This document shows, piece by piece, positions 1 through 10,007 of a DNA stretch of 38,299 nt. The notes beneath the pieces are model-generated. The model had not been told where the DNA came from, ran no database searches, and worked only from the letters and a program-made list of their open reading frames with translations. The DNA comes from Verrucomicrobiota bacterium. GTDB taxonomy: Bacteria > Verrucomicrobiota > Verrucomicrobiia > Limisphaerales > UBA9464. The DNA is taken from positions 1 to 38,299 of the forward strand of contig VHCX01000031.1 of assembly GCA_016871615.1 (NCBI GenBank), given 5' to 3'. The translations under genes were made by a program, and so were the position numbers. The stretch's first letter is position 1, and every line of letters starts with the position of its first letter.

Positions 1-844
1 GGAACTTATTCAGATTATTGAAATGCCGGATTCCTGTCAATTGCAAACAGCAACTCGAAATCGCTTGGCCAGTTTCGAGCGCGCAGCCCGAAAAAGCCGT
101 CCTCGCGCGACCAGGGCAGAGAGATGGGAGTGACGAATCGGGGTTTCGGTCACGTCCGATCCAACTCGCGGCCCTCGTAAAGCGCATCCTACCCAGGTTT
201 TTCGGCTAGGATTTGAGGCGGGGGTCCCTCGCGACCCAATCGCGGGAATTCGCCCCCTCCCACCCCTACCCCGTGAGGACGGTCCGGGCCGCAAAAAAGG
301 GATCCCTTGGGGGCTGATTGTCCAGGGCCCGCAGGGAAACACTCACCCTACGATGCTGGCGCTAAATGGCATCACCATTCTGGCCGCCGAACTGTCCGAG
401 GCTTTCAGCGGAAAGCGGTTTAGGTGGCCAAGCAAATGGGGATTTCTTGATCCCTGTCGTGGATACACTTCCGGATACACTTGTGGATACACTTTAAGCC
501 TTTTCAACCCCGAGGCCACAAGTCAACTGACTGGGGACATTGTCCTAGATTCGCCCTGATTTTACTGCGCTTTTTGAAACCCAAAGCGACGAAATGAAAA
601 CGCTAATTTTGGATTTTTAAGTCCCCTGTGTCTGCCATTTCACCACCGCGGCGACCGAAGGCGGGCTCGGAGCGACCTTCGAACCGGGGGAGCCTCCCCG
701 GGCGAGGAGTTGGGCACGTTGGTCTCGAGGAACCGGACGGCCTCCCTCCGGTTCGGATGCCATTCTACGGGCAGGCCGTCCGACACCGCAACCCTCGTTC
801 CCCAGGGTGAAGAGCCGGCGGGATCTCCCGGGGCCCGTCGCGGT
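1..844. other. Gene-poor stretch at the window start
   Basis: No reading frame here looks like a real protein: the open frames are short, low in hydrophobic patterning and match no family I recognise. Roughly 340-640 is visibly richer in A and T than the rest of the window, which suggests a different origin or an old insertion remnant. It contains a triple GGATACACTT repeat (461-494). The end next to position 845 is simply downstream of the flavoprotein gene on the minus strand. I see no tRNA cloverleaf or clear terminator. Confidence 0.5.
461..494. repeat. Three copies of GGATACACTT with a 12-bp period
   Basis: GGATACACTT occurs exactly at 461-470, 473-482 and 485-494, separated by two-base spacers (CC, GT). 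Read on the plus strand the unit encodes a Gly-Tyr-Thr triplet repeated every four codons. This could be a decayed coding repeat, for example a recombinase tail, or a set of protein-binding sites slightly more than one helical turn apart. The sequence shows only the repeat; function is not determined. Confidence 0.8.
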
Positions 845-3388
845 TCACCGCAGGATGCGGTTCCGCTCCGGATCGACCGGGGCCCGCAACGTGAGGCGGG
901 CCGGGCGACGCACACCATCCTGCAGGATCTCGTAGTGGCCGGCCTCCAGCCAGGCGATGTCGACGCCCAGGGCGGCCTCCTCGGGCGGCCGCTTGAGGTA
1001 GGCCATGGCCACCGGGGCCGAGAGCGTCGGCGAAAAGGCGGCGCTGGAGGTGTACCCGGCCAGGCGTCCGTCCCGGTAGACCGGCTCGTTGCCCCAGAGG
1101 GTCACGGTCGGGTCGTCGCAAGCCATCACCAGCGACACCAGGCGCTTGCGCAGGGGACGCCCTCGGAGGGCCTGCAGGGCCGGGCGGGCGAGGAAGTCGC
1201 GATCCCAGTCGATGGCGAAGGACAGGCCGGCCTCGAAGGGGTTCTCGTCGACGGAGAGTTCGTGTCCCCACGCCCGGTAGGCCTTCTCGATGCGCATGGC
1301 GTTGATGGCATAGGTGCCGGCGGGTCCGATGCCCTCGGGACGCCCCGCCCCGTCGAGGGCGGCCCAGACGGCGGCCATGGATGCGGCGGGCCCGTGCAGC
1401 TCCCAACCCAATTCACCGACGTAGGTGACCCGGAGCGCCAGGACCGTGCCAGGGACCCCGGCCATGCGGATCTCCGCGCTGTGGCCGAAGGGGAAGGCCG
1501 TGGCGGACAGGTCGGTGCCCGTGACGCGCTGCAGGACCTCGCGGGCCCGCGGCCCCATGATCGAGACCACTCCCATCGCATCGGTGACGTCCGAGAGATG
1601 GACGTCGGCCGCATCGGGCACGTGGCGGAGGATCCAGTCGGCATCGTGGCGCACCTGCTGGGTGGGAGCGATGACCCGGAAGCGCTCGTCGCCCAGGCGC
1701 ACCACCGTGACATCGCTCTCGTAGGTTCCACGGGCATTGAGCAAGCCCGTGTACACGATGCGGCCGACGGGCACGTCGATGCGGTTGCCGCAGAGGCGTC
1801 CCAGTCCGGAGAGGGCATCCCGGCCCGAGATCTCGTACTTGGCGAAGGTAGACTGGTCGAGGAGCGCCACCTGCTCGCGGCAGCGCCGGACCTCGGCCGC
1901 CACGTGCGGTGCCCAGTTCTGCTTGGCGAAGGAGTAGCCGAGGACGGGCTCGACCCCGGCGGGCGCGTACCACAGGGGGCGTTCCCAGCCGGCCGTCTGC
2001 CCGAAGCAGGCCCCGGCCTCGCGGGTCACCTCGTGCAGGGGCGTGCCGCGCAGGCCTCGCGAGGTCTCCATCTCGCGGTTGGGCCAGGCCATCTGATAGT
2101 GCAGCCCCAGCACCTCGCTGGCCCGGGCCTGGAGGAAGTCCCGCCCGTTCTGGGCCGGCACGAAGCGACGGACATCGACGCTCCACAGGTCCATCGGCAT
2201 CTCGCCCGTCTCGAGCCACGGCACCGCGAATCGGCCGACGCCCCCGGCGCTGGCGATGCCCACCGAATTGAAGCCGGCCAGCACGAAGAGCCCCTCGGTG
2301 CAAGCCGGGGTTCCCATGAGGAAGTTGTTGTCGGGTGTGAAACTCTCCGGACCGTTGACGAACTTCGGGAACCGTGCGGACCGCAGGGCCGGGATGCGGT
2401 GCTTCCCGGCGGCCCACGGCTCGGCGAACTTCTCCCAGTCGTCGGGCAGCAGGCCGAAGGCGAAGTCGCCCGGCACGGTGTCGCCGATCTCCCAGGGCTT
2501 GGAGCGCCATTGGAAGGCGCCCAGCTTGATCGAGCCGTCATCGAGCGTCCGGAAGTAGATCGCTGCGTCGGGATCACGGGCGCACGGCAGGGTGGGCAAC
2601 GCGCCCTCGAGGGGTTCGCTCAGCACGTAGTGGTGCTCCACCGGGTACAGCGGCAGGTCCACCCCGACGGCCAGGCCAAGCTGCCGGGCCCACATGCCGC
2701 AGGCCAGCACCACCCAGTCGGCCCGGATCTCGCGGCCTGCGTCGAGGCGGACGCCGGTGATCCGCCGGCGGCCCCGCGGTCCCGGGGAATGCGTGAGCGC
2801 GGCGACCCGGGTGCGGTCAAACATCCTCACCCCGCCGGCAATCGCACCTTTGGCCAGGGCCACGGTGCACTCACCGGGGATGACCCGGCCATCGCCCGGC
2901 AGGTAGACCGCGCCCAGCACGTCGTCCACCTGGATGAGCGGCCAGAGCGCTTGGGCTTCCTTGGGCCCCACCAGGTGGGCCTCAACGCCGAAGACCTCGG
3001 CCATGGCCGCCGTGCGGCGAAGTTGCGTCATGCGCTCCGGGGTCGTGCCGAGGGTCAGGCCGGTGGTCCGGACCCAGCCGACGTCGTGGCCCGTCTCGGC
3101 GGCGAGGGTCGGGTAGAGCTGGGCCGAGTACCGATTGATCTGCGTCATGCTGTTGCTGGCCCGCAACTGGCCGACCATGCCGGCGGCATGCCAGGTCGTG
3201 CCGCCGCTCAATCCCCCCTGCTCCAGCAGGACCACGTCCTTCCAGCCGGCCTTGGCCAGGTGGTAGGCCATGGAGCACCCCACGATGCCGCCCCCGACGA
3301 TGACCACCCGTGCCAATGATGGCGGCTCCCCGGGCGGCAACTGGAACTCGGAGCGGACCGGGGTGTTGAGGACATGGGTCGTGGTCAC
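845..3388 (-). CDS. Sarcosine/dimethylglycine dehydrogenase-like FAD oxidoreductase with GcvT-type C-terminus
   Basis: A two-part flavoprotein of about 847 residues. The N-terminal half is a DAO-type FAD domain with the dinucleotide motif GGGIVG at residues 32-37 and the sequence TTWHAAG. Its His67 aligns with the histidine that binds FAD covalently in dimethylglycine and sarcosine dehydrogenases. From about residue 430 onward it resembles the aminomethyltransferase (GcvT) fold that passes the one-carbon unit to tetrahydrofolate. Known members demethylate N-methylated glycines; the exact substrate cannot be told from sequence. I chose the GTG at 3388 because the frame continues upstream only to a TTG at 3424, and neither has a good ribosome site. 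No glycine-cleavage or folate genes are adjacent and the gene stands alone, divergent from the prepilin gene at 3564. Confidence 0.85.
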   Translation of the reverse strand: MTTTHVLNTPVRSEFQLPPGEPPSLARVVIVGGGIVGCSMAYHLAKAGWKDVVLLEQGGLSGGTTWHAAGMVGQLRASNSMTQINRYSAQLYPTLAAETGHDVGWVRTTGLTLGTTPERMTQLRRTAAMAEVFGVEAHLVGPKEAQALWPLIQVDDVLGAVYLPGDGRVIPGECTVALAKGAIAGGVRMFDRTRVAALTHSPGPRGRRRITGVRLDAGREIRADWVVLACGMWARQLGLAVGVDLPLYPVEHHYVLSEPLEGALPTLPCARDPDAAIYFRTLDDGSIKLGAFQWRSKPWEIGDTVPGDFAFGLLPDDWEKFAEPWAAGKHRIPALRSARFPKFVNGPESFTPDNNFLMGTPACTEGLFVLAGFNSVGIASAGGVGRFAVPWLETGEMPMDLWSVDVRRFVPAQNGRDFLQARASEVLGLHYQMAWPNREMETSRGLRGTPLHEVTREAGACFGQTAGWERPLWYAPAGVEPVLGYSFAKQNWAPHVAAEVRRCREQVALLDQSTFAKYEISGRDALSGLGRLCGNRIDVPVGRIVYTGLLNARGTYESDVTVVRLGDERFRVIAPTQQVRHDADWILRHVPDAADVHLSDVTDAMGVVSIMGPRAREVLQRVTGTDLSATAFPFGHSAEIRMAGVPGTVLALRVTYVGELGWELHGPAASMAAVWAALDGAGRPEGIGPAGTYAINAMRIEKAYRAWGHELSVDENPFEAGLSFAIDWDRDFLARPALQALRGRPLRKRLVSLVMACDDPTVTLWGNEPVYRDGRLAGYTSSAAFSPTLSAPVAMAYLKRPPEEAALGVDIAWLEAGHYEILQDGVRRPARLTLRAPVDPERNRILR

Positions 3389-3563
3389 GGGCCCAGACTC
3401 TGGGACCGCTCCGTCGAGGCTCAATGGCGAAATCGCCCGAGACCCGTGTGGCGAGCCGGGACCGGGCCGGTCGGGCCGCCCGAATGCCCCTGCCCGCGGA
3501 CTTTTTCATGGAAAGGCCGGCGCCGACCGCTACCCTCCCCATCGATCCCTGAGGACTTCCGCC

Positions 3564-4307
3564 ATGAACACCGCGCGTCCCATCCCCCCATACCATCGCC
3601 TGAGGTCCGCCCACGGCTTCACCCTGATCGAGCTATTGGTGGTCATCGCCATCATCGCCATCCTCGCCGGCATGCTGCTGCCGGCCCTGGCCAGCGCGAA
3701 GCAGAAGGCCCACACAGTCAAGTGCATGAGCAACCAGAGCCAGATCGGCAAGGCCTACTTCATGTACACGGACGACAACCGCGACTTCTATCCGGCGATC
3801 AACGACTGGGCCTCGACCGGCGGCAAGAACGGCACCTACGACGTGTTCACGGCGGCCACCAACCGCCCCTTGAACATCTACGTGGGCAACGCCTTCGAGA
3901 CCTTCCGCTGCCCCTCCGACAAGGGGGACTTCTGGTCGCTGGCCGGGCGCGGGGTCAACTGCACCAACGCCTACATGCAATACGGCAACAGCTACCTCAC
4001 CGAATTCGGCTTCGACTACTACAAGGTGAAGATGGTCTGCGGTCCCCGGAGCAACCCCAATCTGCCCTCGATCAAGGCCTCCGAGGTGGCCCTGCGCCCA
4101 TCGACCAAGATCATCCAGGGCGACTGGATCTGGCATGCGAACCGCGACGTGCTCAAGCCGCGCAGCCAATGGCACAACTACAAGGGCAAGAACCGCATGA
4201 TGATGCTCTTCGGCGACTCCCACGCCGAATTCTTCAACTTCCTGCCGACGGGCCAGATGGAGGCCTTGGCAGGCCAGAAGCCGGATCCCGACTTCCTTTG
4301 GTGGTGA
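3564..4307 (+). CDS. Type II secretion prepilin-like protein with C-terminal DUF1559-like region
   Basis: A 247-residue protein with a classical class III signal: a short basic leader, then [18 protein letters not shown] starting at Gly18. Peptidase cleavage is expected between Gly18 and Phe19, leaving Glu at mature position 5. The hydrophobic helix is followed by the usual spacer ([15 protein letters not shown]) and a globular domain with a late FGDSHAEFF segment. That matches the H-x9-DG/DUF1559-type proteins that are abundant in Verrucomicrobiota and Planctomycetota. These are probably pseudopilins or surface proteins, but their role is not established. The ATG is preceded by GAGG at 3551-3554, nine bases upstream. 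The frame stays open further upstream, but that part is antisense to the flavoprotein gene. Confidence 0.85.
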   Translation: MNTARPIPPYHRLRSAHGFTLIELLVVIAIIAILAGMLLPALASAKQKAHTVKCMSNQSQIGKAYFMYTDDNRDFYPAINDWASTGGKNGTYDVFTAATNRPLNIYVGNAFETFRCPSDKGDFWSLAGRGVNCTNAYMQYGNSYLTEFGFDYYKVKMVCGPRSNPNLPSIKASEVALRPSTKIIQGDWIWHANRDVLKPRSQWHNYKGKNRMMMLFGDSHAEFFNFLPTGQMEALAGQKPDPDFLWW

Positions 4308-4320
4308 GCCGAAGGCAGGG

Positions 4321-4338
4321 GTCCAAGGTCCAAGGTCC
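4321..4338. repeat. Short GTCCAAG tandem repeat
   Basis: Two full copies and one partial copy of GTCCAAG lie just after the prepilin-like gene, in the gap before the convergent DUF1501 gene. This may be a simple slippage repeat. No stem-loop or T-tract accompanies it, so I do not call it a terminator. Confidence 0.6.
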
Positions 4339-4388
4339 GTGACCCTGGTTGCCCCCGGTGCCCTCGATGCCAACACCGGTCCGGCAAC

Positions 4389-5864
4389 TCAGGAGGCCAG
4401 GAGTTCCCGAACCACCCGGGCGGGCTTGTTGTCGGTGAGGCTCAGTTCCCGGCCGGCACGGCGATAGACCAGCCGCGCGTGGTCCAGCCCGAAGAGATGC
4501 AGCAGGGTCGCGTGGAGGTCGTGGTGGGTGACGATGTCCTTCACCGCGTGGTGGCCCCACTCATCGGTCTCGCCGTGGGTCATGCCGCCCCGGACCCCGC
4601 CACCGGCCAGCCAGTGGGTGAACCCATAGGTGTTGTGGTCGCGGCCGACCTTCTCCTTGGGCCCGTCGTTCTGGATGACCGGCAGGCGGCCCATCTCGCC
4701 GCCCCAGTGGACCAGCGTGGTGTCGAGCAGGCCCAGCGCCTTGAGGTCCTGGACCAGTGCGGCGACCGGCTGGTCGGTCTTGGCGCAGAGGTCGGGCAGG
4801 GCCGTGTAGAGATTGCTGTGCTGGTCCCAGCTCTGGCCGTTGTTGACCACCTGCACGAAGCGCACGCCCCGTTCCACCAGCCGACGGGCGATCAGGCACC
4901 GGGTGCCGTAGTCGCGGGTGCGCTCCTGGTCGATGCCGTAGAGCCGGCGCGTGGCCGCAGATTCCGAGCGGATGTCCATCGCCTCCTTGGCCGCGGTCTG
5001 CATCCTGGCCGCGAGCTGGTAGCTGGCGATGCGGGCGTCGAGATCGCTCTCGCCGGGATGCTCGAGACGGTGGTCGTGGTTGAGTTCGCCCAAGAGCCCG
5101 AGCTGCCGCTCCTGGGGCGCCCCGCGCAGGTGGGGGGCCGGGTCGAGGTTGAGCAGGCGCGGCTCGGTGGGCCGGACGACGGTCCCCTGGTAGATCGAGG
5201 GCAGCCAGCCTTGGGACCAGTTGGCCTCGGCCAGCAGCGGCAGGCCCGACGGGTGGGTTATCGTCATGAAGGCCGGCAACTCCTGGCTCACGGTGCCGAG
5301 GCCGTAGCCGAGCCAGCTGCCCAGCGTGGGCGCCCCGGCGGTGATCCGGCCATTGGTGAGCGCGTGGAGCGACTGACCGTGGTTGTTGACCCCGGTGCGC
5401 ATGGACCGGATGACGCAGACGTCGTCCACCACGTGGGCCAGATGGGGGAGCAGCGACGACAGCTCCGTGCCGCACTGGCCGTGTCTGCGGAATTCCCAGA
5501 GGCCCGGCATGACCTTGGAGCTGGCCTGCCCGGCGTTGTCGAACTTCAGCTCACCCGGGAACGGTTTGCCCGCCCAGTCCTTGAGCAACGGCTTCGGGTC
5601 GAAGAGGTCCATCTGGCTCGGGCCCCCGATCATCAGGAGGGAGATCATGGCCCGGGCCCGGGCCGGGTGGTGGCCGGCCTTGGGCTTCAGGTCGTAGGTG
5701 CGCTGCTCGAGCTCCGGCCGGGCCGGGGCGGCCAGGAGACCGTCCTGCTGCAGGAGCCAGGCCAGCGCGGTGGAGCCGAGGCCGAAGGCGCTCCCCGCCT
5801 GCAGGAAATGGCGGCGGGAACAGAACCCAGGAGGGCGGCAGGCGTGGGAATCGTTCGGGTTCAT
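4389..5864 (-). CDS. DUF1501 protein, Tat-exported
   Basis: A 491-residue member of the DUF1501 family, which belongs to the alkaline phosphatase/sulfatase-like superfamily; no activity has been assigned with certainty. Near the N-terminus, CSRRHFLQAG is followed by a hydrophobic stretch, a twin-arginine export signal. Family-typical stretches are visible, including MIGGPSQMDLFDPK early in the protein and HWGGEMGRLP near the C-terminus. The ATG at 5864 is ten bases after the stop of the DUF1549/DUF1553 cytochrome gene, so the two are almost certainly co-transcribed and co-exported. This pairing is common in Planctomycetota and Verrucomicrobiota. The frame extends upstream to 6140 only as overlap with the preceding gene. 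Function in the pair is inferred, possibly handling of sulfated or phosphorylated polymers. Confidence 0.9.
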   Translation of the reverse strand: MNPNDSHACRPPGFCSRRHFLQAGSAFGLGSTALAWLLQQDGLLAAPARPELEQRTYDLKPKAGHHPARARAMISLLMIGGPSQMDLFDPKPLLKDWAGKPFPGELKFDNAGQASSKVMPGLWEFRRHGQCGTELSSLLPHLAHVVDDVCVIRSMRTGVNNHGQSLHALTNGRITAGAPTLGSWLGYGLGTVSQELPAFMTITHPSGLPLLAEANWSQGWLPSIYQGTVVRPTEPRLLNLDPAPHLRGAPQERQLGLLGELNHDHRLEHPGESDLDARIASYQLAARMQTAAKEAMDIRSESAATRRLYGIDQERTRDYGTRCLIARRLVERGVRFVQVVNNGQSWDQHSNLYTALPDLCAKTDQPVAALVQDLKALGLLDTTLVHWGGEMGRLPVIQNDGPKEKVGRDHNTYGFTHWLAGGGVRGGMTHGETDEWGHHAVKDIVTHHDLHATLLHLFGLDHARLVYRRAGRELSLTDNKPARVVRELLAS

Positions 5865-5874
5865 GGCGGGAAAC

Positions 5875-8610
5875 TCAGTCCAGGTAGAGGAAGCGGTTGG
5901 ACCCGAGCACGACCTGGCAGAGGGCGGCCAGCGCGCGCTCGTCGGGCGTCGCCGCCGGGGCCTCGGGGGCCTTGGGCTTGGCATCCTGGGAGGGCGGCGG
6001 CGAGGCCGGGTTCCCGGAGGCGTCACCGGGGGAGGCCCAGCCGGTGCGCAACTCCGCCAGGAAGCGCCGGGAGCGTTCCAGGTCGGCCGGCTTCGGAGGC
6101 ACGGCGAAGACCAGGCGCCAGAGGCGCTCCAGCTGGGCACGCTCGTCCCCCGGGGCCTCGCGGCGCAGGCGGCGGGCGAGGTCCAGCGAGCGGTCGAGCA
6201 CGAAGCCGTCGTTGAGGAACATCAGCGACTGCGGGGCGGACGTGGAGACCGGACGGGCCTCGCAGTTGGGATTGACCACCGGGGCGTCGAAGGTCTCCAG
6301 CACCCCGACAGGCGTGCTGCGGCGCACCTTGACGTAGACGCTGCGCCGGAAATCGGCCGTGCCGACGGATTCCACCCCGACGGCATCGCCGTTGCCGTCG
6401 CGCTTCTGAACCCCCACCACGAACTGCCCCTGCGCGTTGACCGCCACGGGCACCGGGGGGCCGGAGGGCGTGGGGTCGAGCCGGCCGCTCACCGCCAGCA
6501 GGCTGTCGCGGAGGCCCTCGGCGTCGAGGCGGCGCAGGCGGTACCGGCCGAGCAGCCGGTTGTCGGGATCCTTGCGCTGGGCGGCCGGGTTCACCGTGCC
6601 CTGCCGGTAGGCGGTGCTGGTGACGATGAGCCGGTGCAGACGCTTGTTCTTCCAGCCGTGGTCCATGAAGTCGGCGGCGAGCCAGTCGAGGAGTTCCGGA
6701 TGGCTCGGCCGCTCGCCCAGCACGCCGAAGTCGCCAGGGGTGCCCACCAGGCCCATGCCGAAGTGCTGGTGCCAGAGCCGGTTCACCCAGACCCGGGCCG
6801 TGAGCGGATTGCGCCGGTCGGTGAGCCGCCAGGCCAGCTCGAGACGGCGACCGGTGGTCCGGCGGCCCGGCACCACCTCCGGCAGGTCCACCTCGAGGCC
6901 GCCCAAGCCCATCACGGAGAGCAGCCCGGGCCGCATCGTCTCGCGGGGTTGCTGCGGGTCGCCCCGGTGGAACCGCACGGTGGCCACCGGCTCGGCCGAG
7001 GCCTCGACCAGGGCCTGCACCATGGGGTCGGCGGGCTTGAGGGCCCGGTCGGCGGTGGCGCGCTTGCGGATCTCGTCCACCCGGTTGGCCCCCTCGCGGT
7101 CGATCTCCCCGAGGAGGATGTGGTCCTGGAACATCGGGAACTCCCGAAGGAGCTGGAGGTGTTCGGGGGTGCGCTGGGCAGCCGGGGTCCGGCGCGCGCC
7201 GAGGACCGCCTCGCGCCGGGGCTCGGGCACCAGGAGGAGCTGCTTCTGCACGAACTTCTCGATGAGTTCGTCGTGCAGCCGGGTGGCCTCGGCGTCATGC
7301 ACCCTCGCCGCCTGCTCGATGCAGTCAGCCATCGAACGGTCCGCCGGGGGCATCAGGGACACCAGCCGCTGGCCCGGGTTCTTCCAGCGCTTCCAGTCGA
7401 AGGCCGGCTCGAACACCGCGCGCAGGCGGTAGTAGTCGGCCTGGGGGATGGGGTCGTAGCGGTGGTCGTGGCACTGGGCGCAATGGACGGTGAGCCCGAG
7501 CAGCGACGACGAGACGATCTGGACCGTGTCGGCGATGACCTGGTTGCGGGCCAGCTCCGGCTCGGGCGCGCCGTCGCCCGTGGGGTCGGGAGCCATGCGC
7601 AGGAACCCGGTGGCCACCAGGCGGTCGAGGTCGCGACCGGAGAGGTCGGGGGTGATGGCCGGCAGCAGCTCGTCGCCCGCCAGTTGCTCGGTGATGAACT
7701 CGTCGAAGGGCCGGTCGTCGTTGAAGGCGCCGATGACGTAATCGCGGTAACGCCAGGCCCACGGGCGCTCGGAATCGGCCTCGACCCCGCCGTTGGAGTC
7801 GGCGTAGCCGGCGACATCGAGCCAGTGGCGCCCCCAGCGCTCGCCATAGGCCGGCGAGGCCAGCAGGCGGTCCACCAGGCGCCCGTAGCCCGCGTCGGAC
7901 GGATCCTGGAGGAATTGATCGACCTCTTCCGGCGTCGGAGGCAGCCCGGTCAGGTCGAGGGTGACGCGGCGGATCAGGGCCTCCAGTCGGGCCTGTGGGG
8001 CGAAGCCGAGGCCGTCGCGACGGAGGCGCTCCAGCAGGAAGGCGTCGATCGGCGTCCGGACCTGCTTGCCGTACCGGATCACCGGCGGCGTCGGATGACC
8101 CACCGGCTGGAAGGCCCAGAACGCGCGTTCCTCCTCGGTGATGACCCAGCGGGGCACCTCGTCGGGCTCCGGCCGGAAGGTCGGCGCTCCCTGGGCGATC
8201 CACCGCTCGAGGATGGCCACCTGCTGGGGCGACAAGGGCTTGCCCCCCTTGGGCATCTCTCCCGACCTCACCGCCTCCAGCAGGCGGCTCTGGGCGGGGC
8301 GCCCGGGCACGATCGCCGGGTCGGCCTTGGGATCGGCATTCCGGAGCATCAGGCGACGGAGCCTCAGGTCGATGCCGCCCTTGGGTTTCTCCTCCTCGCC
8401 ATGGCAGTGGAAGCAATGGGCCTTCAGGATCGGGCGGATGTCGCGCTCGAAGACCGGGCGGGCCGGGATCTTGGCCGACGCGGTCTCCTGCGCTCCGGGA
8501 AGCCCGAGGGTGACGATCAGAAATGCCAGAGCGAGCCAACCCGCCCGCCCGCGACCTGCAGCGGCACACAGGGCCGGGAGCCGGTACAACGGGGGAATCA
8601 TGAGGCGCAT
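5875..8610 (-). CDS. Secreted cytochrome c-like PSD1 protein (PSCyt1, DUF1549, DUF1553)
   Basis: A 911-residue protein with an N-terminal hydrophobic segment (about residues 22-40) consistent with export. The PSCyt1-type domain follows, with the heme motif CFHCH at 66-70 and a later MPKGG segment that could supply the distal ligand. DUF1549 comes next, including LTGLPPTPEEVDQFL and a second CxxCH (CAQCH, 377-381). The C-terminal third is DUF1553, with ARVWVNRLWHQHFG, and the protein ends in RFLYLD, typical for the family. The family is large in Planctomycetota and Verrucomicrobiota, is presumed periplasmic or surface-located and is biochemically uncharacterised. It is the first gene of a two-gene unit with the DUF1501 protein. 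ATG 8610 was chosen; a second in-frame ATG lies at 8601. Confidence 0.92.
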   Translation of the reverse strand: MRLMIPPLYRLPALCAAAGRGRAGWLALAFLIVTLGLPGAQETASAKIPARPVFERDIRPILKAHCFHCHGEEEKPKGGIDLRLRRLMLRNADPKADPAIVPGRPAQSRLLEAVRSGEMPKGGKPLSPQQVAILERWIAQGAPTFRPEPDEVPRWVITEEERAFWAFQPVGHPTPPVIRYGKQVRTPIDAFLLERLRRDGLGFAPQARLEALIRRVTLDLTGLPPTPEEVDQFLQDPSDAGYGRLVDRLLASPAYGERWGRHWLDVAGYADSNGGVEADSERPWAWRYRDYVIGAFNDDRPFDEFITEQLAGDELLPAITPDLSGRDLDRLVATGFLRMAPDPTGDGAPEPELARNQVIADTVQIVSSSLLGLTVHCAQCHDHRYDPIPQADYYRLRAVFEPAFDWKRWKNPGQRLVSLMPPADRSMADCIEQAARVHDAEATRLHDELIEKFVQKQLLLVPEPRREAVLGARRTPAAQRTPEHLQLLREFPMFQDHILLGEIDREGANRVDEIRKRATADRALKPADPMVQALVEASAEPVATVRFHRGDPQQPRETMRPGLLSVMGLGGLEVDLPEVVPGRRTTGRRLELAWRLTDRRNPLTARVWVNRLWHQHFGMGLVGTPGDFGVLGERPSHPELLDWLAADFMDHGWKNKRLHRLIVTSTAYRQGTVNPAAQRKDPDNRLLGRYRLRRLDAEGLRDSLLAVSGRLDPTPSGPPVPVAVNAQGQFVVGVQKRDGNGDAVGVESVGTADFRRSVYVKVRRSTPVGVLETFDAPVVNPNCEARPVSTSAPQSLMFLNDGFVLDRSLDLARRLRREAPGDERAQLERLWRLVFAVPPKPADLERSRRFLAELRTGWASPGDASGNPASPPPSQDAKPKAPEAPAATPDERALAALCQVVLGSNRFLYLD

Positions 8611-8762
8611 TCAACCCCGGGGAACAGGCCGGCGCAAGCGGGGGTTGCCGCCAAGACCGGGGACGCCGTCCCGGGAAAACGACCCCCAACACCCACCCAA
8701 CAACACCCGCCTGCCGACCCATCACCGACGCCGGAGGTCCACTCCCGCCCGGGCCGTTCCCC

Positions 8763-10007
8763 TCAGGCGGGCGGTTCGAAGCGCAGGAAGGCGGCCTTGA
8801 GGTAGCGCGCCTCGTCGAAGGTCGCCGGATGGTCGGGGGCGTGGCCGGTGTACACCGGTTCGCCGAAGGATCGCCCGCTGCGATGGGCGGCCTCGGTCAC
8901 CGCCGCGTAGAACTCCTCGGGCGTCACGTGCGCCGAGCAGGAGGCCGCGAGCAGCAGGCCCCCGGGGCGGACGCGGGCGATGGAGTGCATCGCCAGCCGG
9001 TGATAGGCCTCGATGGCCCCGGCCCGCTCCGCCTCGCGCTTGGCAAGGGAGGGCGGATCGCAAATCACCACGTCGAAACGGTCGCCCGAGCGCTCCAGCC
9101 ATTCGAAGGCGTCGGCCTGCACCGAGTCGTGTTGGGCCACGCCCACCCCGGGGTCGGCGGCATTGAGGGCGAAGTTGCGCCGGGCCGCCTCTAGGGCATG
9201 CGGCGAGATGTCGAGGTCGGTCACGCTGCGGGCCCCGCCCCGGGCCGCGTGCAACGAGAAGCCACCGCTGAAGCTGAAGGCGTTGAGCACGTCGAGCCCC
9301 CGGGCCGACGTGCCGACGCGCCGGCGGTTCTCGCGCTGGTCGAGGAAGAACCCGGTCTTCTGGCCCTTGACCACGTCGGACCAGAACCGCAGGCCATCCT
9401 CGAGGAAGACCACGGAGGCGTCCGACGCGTCGCCCAAAAGGTTCTGGCCGTCACGAAATCCCGCCTGCTCGAAGGTCGGAGCCGCATTGCGGCTGAGCCG
9501 CAGCACGATGCGCTCAGGCTGCAGGGCCTCGCCCAGCCACCGGACGAGGTCGGCGATCCGGGGCAGCCACACGGCCGAGTAGAGCTTGAGCACGAGCGTG
9601 CCGTTATACTGGTCGACCACGAGGGCGGGCCAGCCGTCGGATTCGCCGTTGACCCACCGCAGGCCGTTGGTCCGCGCGTCGTGGACCCCGGTGCGTCGGG
9701 CGATCGCCGCCGCCAGCCGGGCGCGCCACCAGGCGTCATCCACGGTCACGGGCTTCCCGGCATGCAGCACCCGCAGGCGGATCGGCGAGTCGGGGTCGTA
9801 CAGGCCGAGGGCCAGGAAGCGGTCGTTGCGGTCGTAGACGACGGCGAGTTCGCCGGACAGGCCTTCGCGGTTCCGCTCCCGGAGACGCTCGGCGTACACC
9901 CAGGGATGCCCGCGGCGGACGGCCGTCTCGGCGGCCGGGCTCAGACGCAGTCGCAGGCGGGGTTGCGGGGCCGGCGTGCCCGCGGGGGCCGCTCCGAGGA
10001 GGCTCAT
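8763..10007 (-). CDS. RlmI-like class I SAM-dependent rRNA methyltransferase
   Basis: A 414-residue protein with the layout of the RlmI/YccW group. An N-terminal PUA-like RNA-binding part contains [12 protein letters not shown], a central region follows, and then comes a Rossmann methyltransferase. SAM-binding motif I is visible as [14 protein letters not shown], the acidic motif as TDLDIS, and the catalytic motif as CDPPSLAK. Known members make 5-methylcytosine in 23S rRNA; the position modified here is not provable. The start codon overlaps the stop of the nucleotidyltransferase gene as ATGA (10004-10007), so translation is probably coupled. Open frame upstream of 10007 belongs to that neighbour's shadow. 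The functional link between the two genes is not obvious. Confidence 0.88.
   Translation of the reverse strand: MSLLGAAPAGTPAPQPRLRLRLSPAAETAVRRGHPWVYAERLRERNREGLSGELAVVYDRNDRFLALGLYDPDSPIRLRVLHAGKPVTVDDAWWRARLAAAIARRTGVHDARTNGLRWVNGESDGWPALVVDQYNGTLVLKLYSAVWLPRIADLVRWLGEALQPERIVLRLSRNAAPTFEQAGFRDGQNLLGDASDASVVFLEDGLRFWSDVVKGQKTGFFLDQRENRRRVGTSARGLDVLNAFSFSGGFSLHAARGGARSVTDLDISPHALEAARRNFALNAADPGVGVAQHDSVQADAFEWLERSGDRFDVVICDPPSLAKREAERAGAIEAYHRLAMHSIARVRPGGLLLAASCSAHVTPEEFYAAVTEAAHRSGRSFGEPVYTGHAPDHPATFDEARYLKAAFLRFEPPA

Noticed and set aside
353-559. 68-codon frame over the GGATACACTT repeats
   Set aside because: Too short, no start signal and no recognisable fold; kept only as a repeat observation.
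710-3319. 869-codon open frame on the plus strand
   Set aside because: Antisense to the flavoprotein gene; low-complexity Gly/Arg/Pro-rich product with no domain. It arises from high GC at third codon positions.
3389-3563. Glycine riboswitch before the flavoprotein gene
   Set aside because: No riboswitch-like conserved core in the 175-bp divergent gap.
5698-8805. 1035-codon open frame on the plus strand
   Set aside because: Antisense to the DUF1549/DUF1553 gene; its product is Gly/Arg/His-rich and resembles no family, while the minus-strand product has clear heme motifs.
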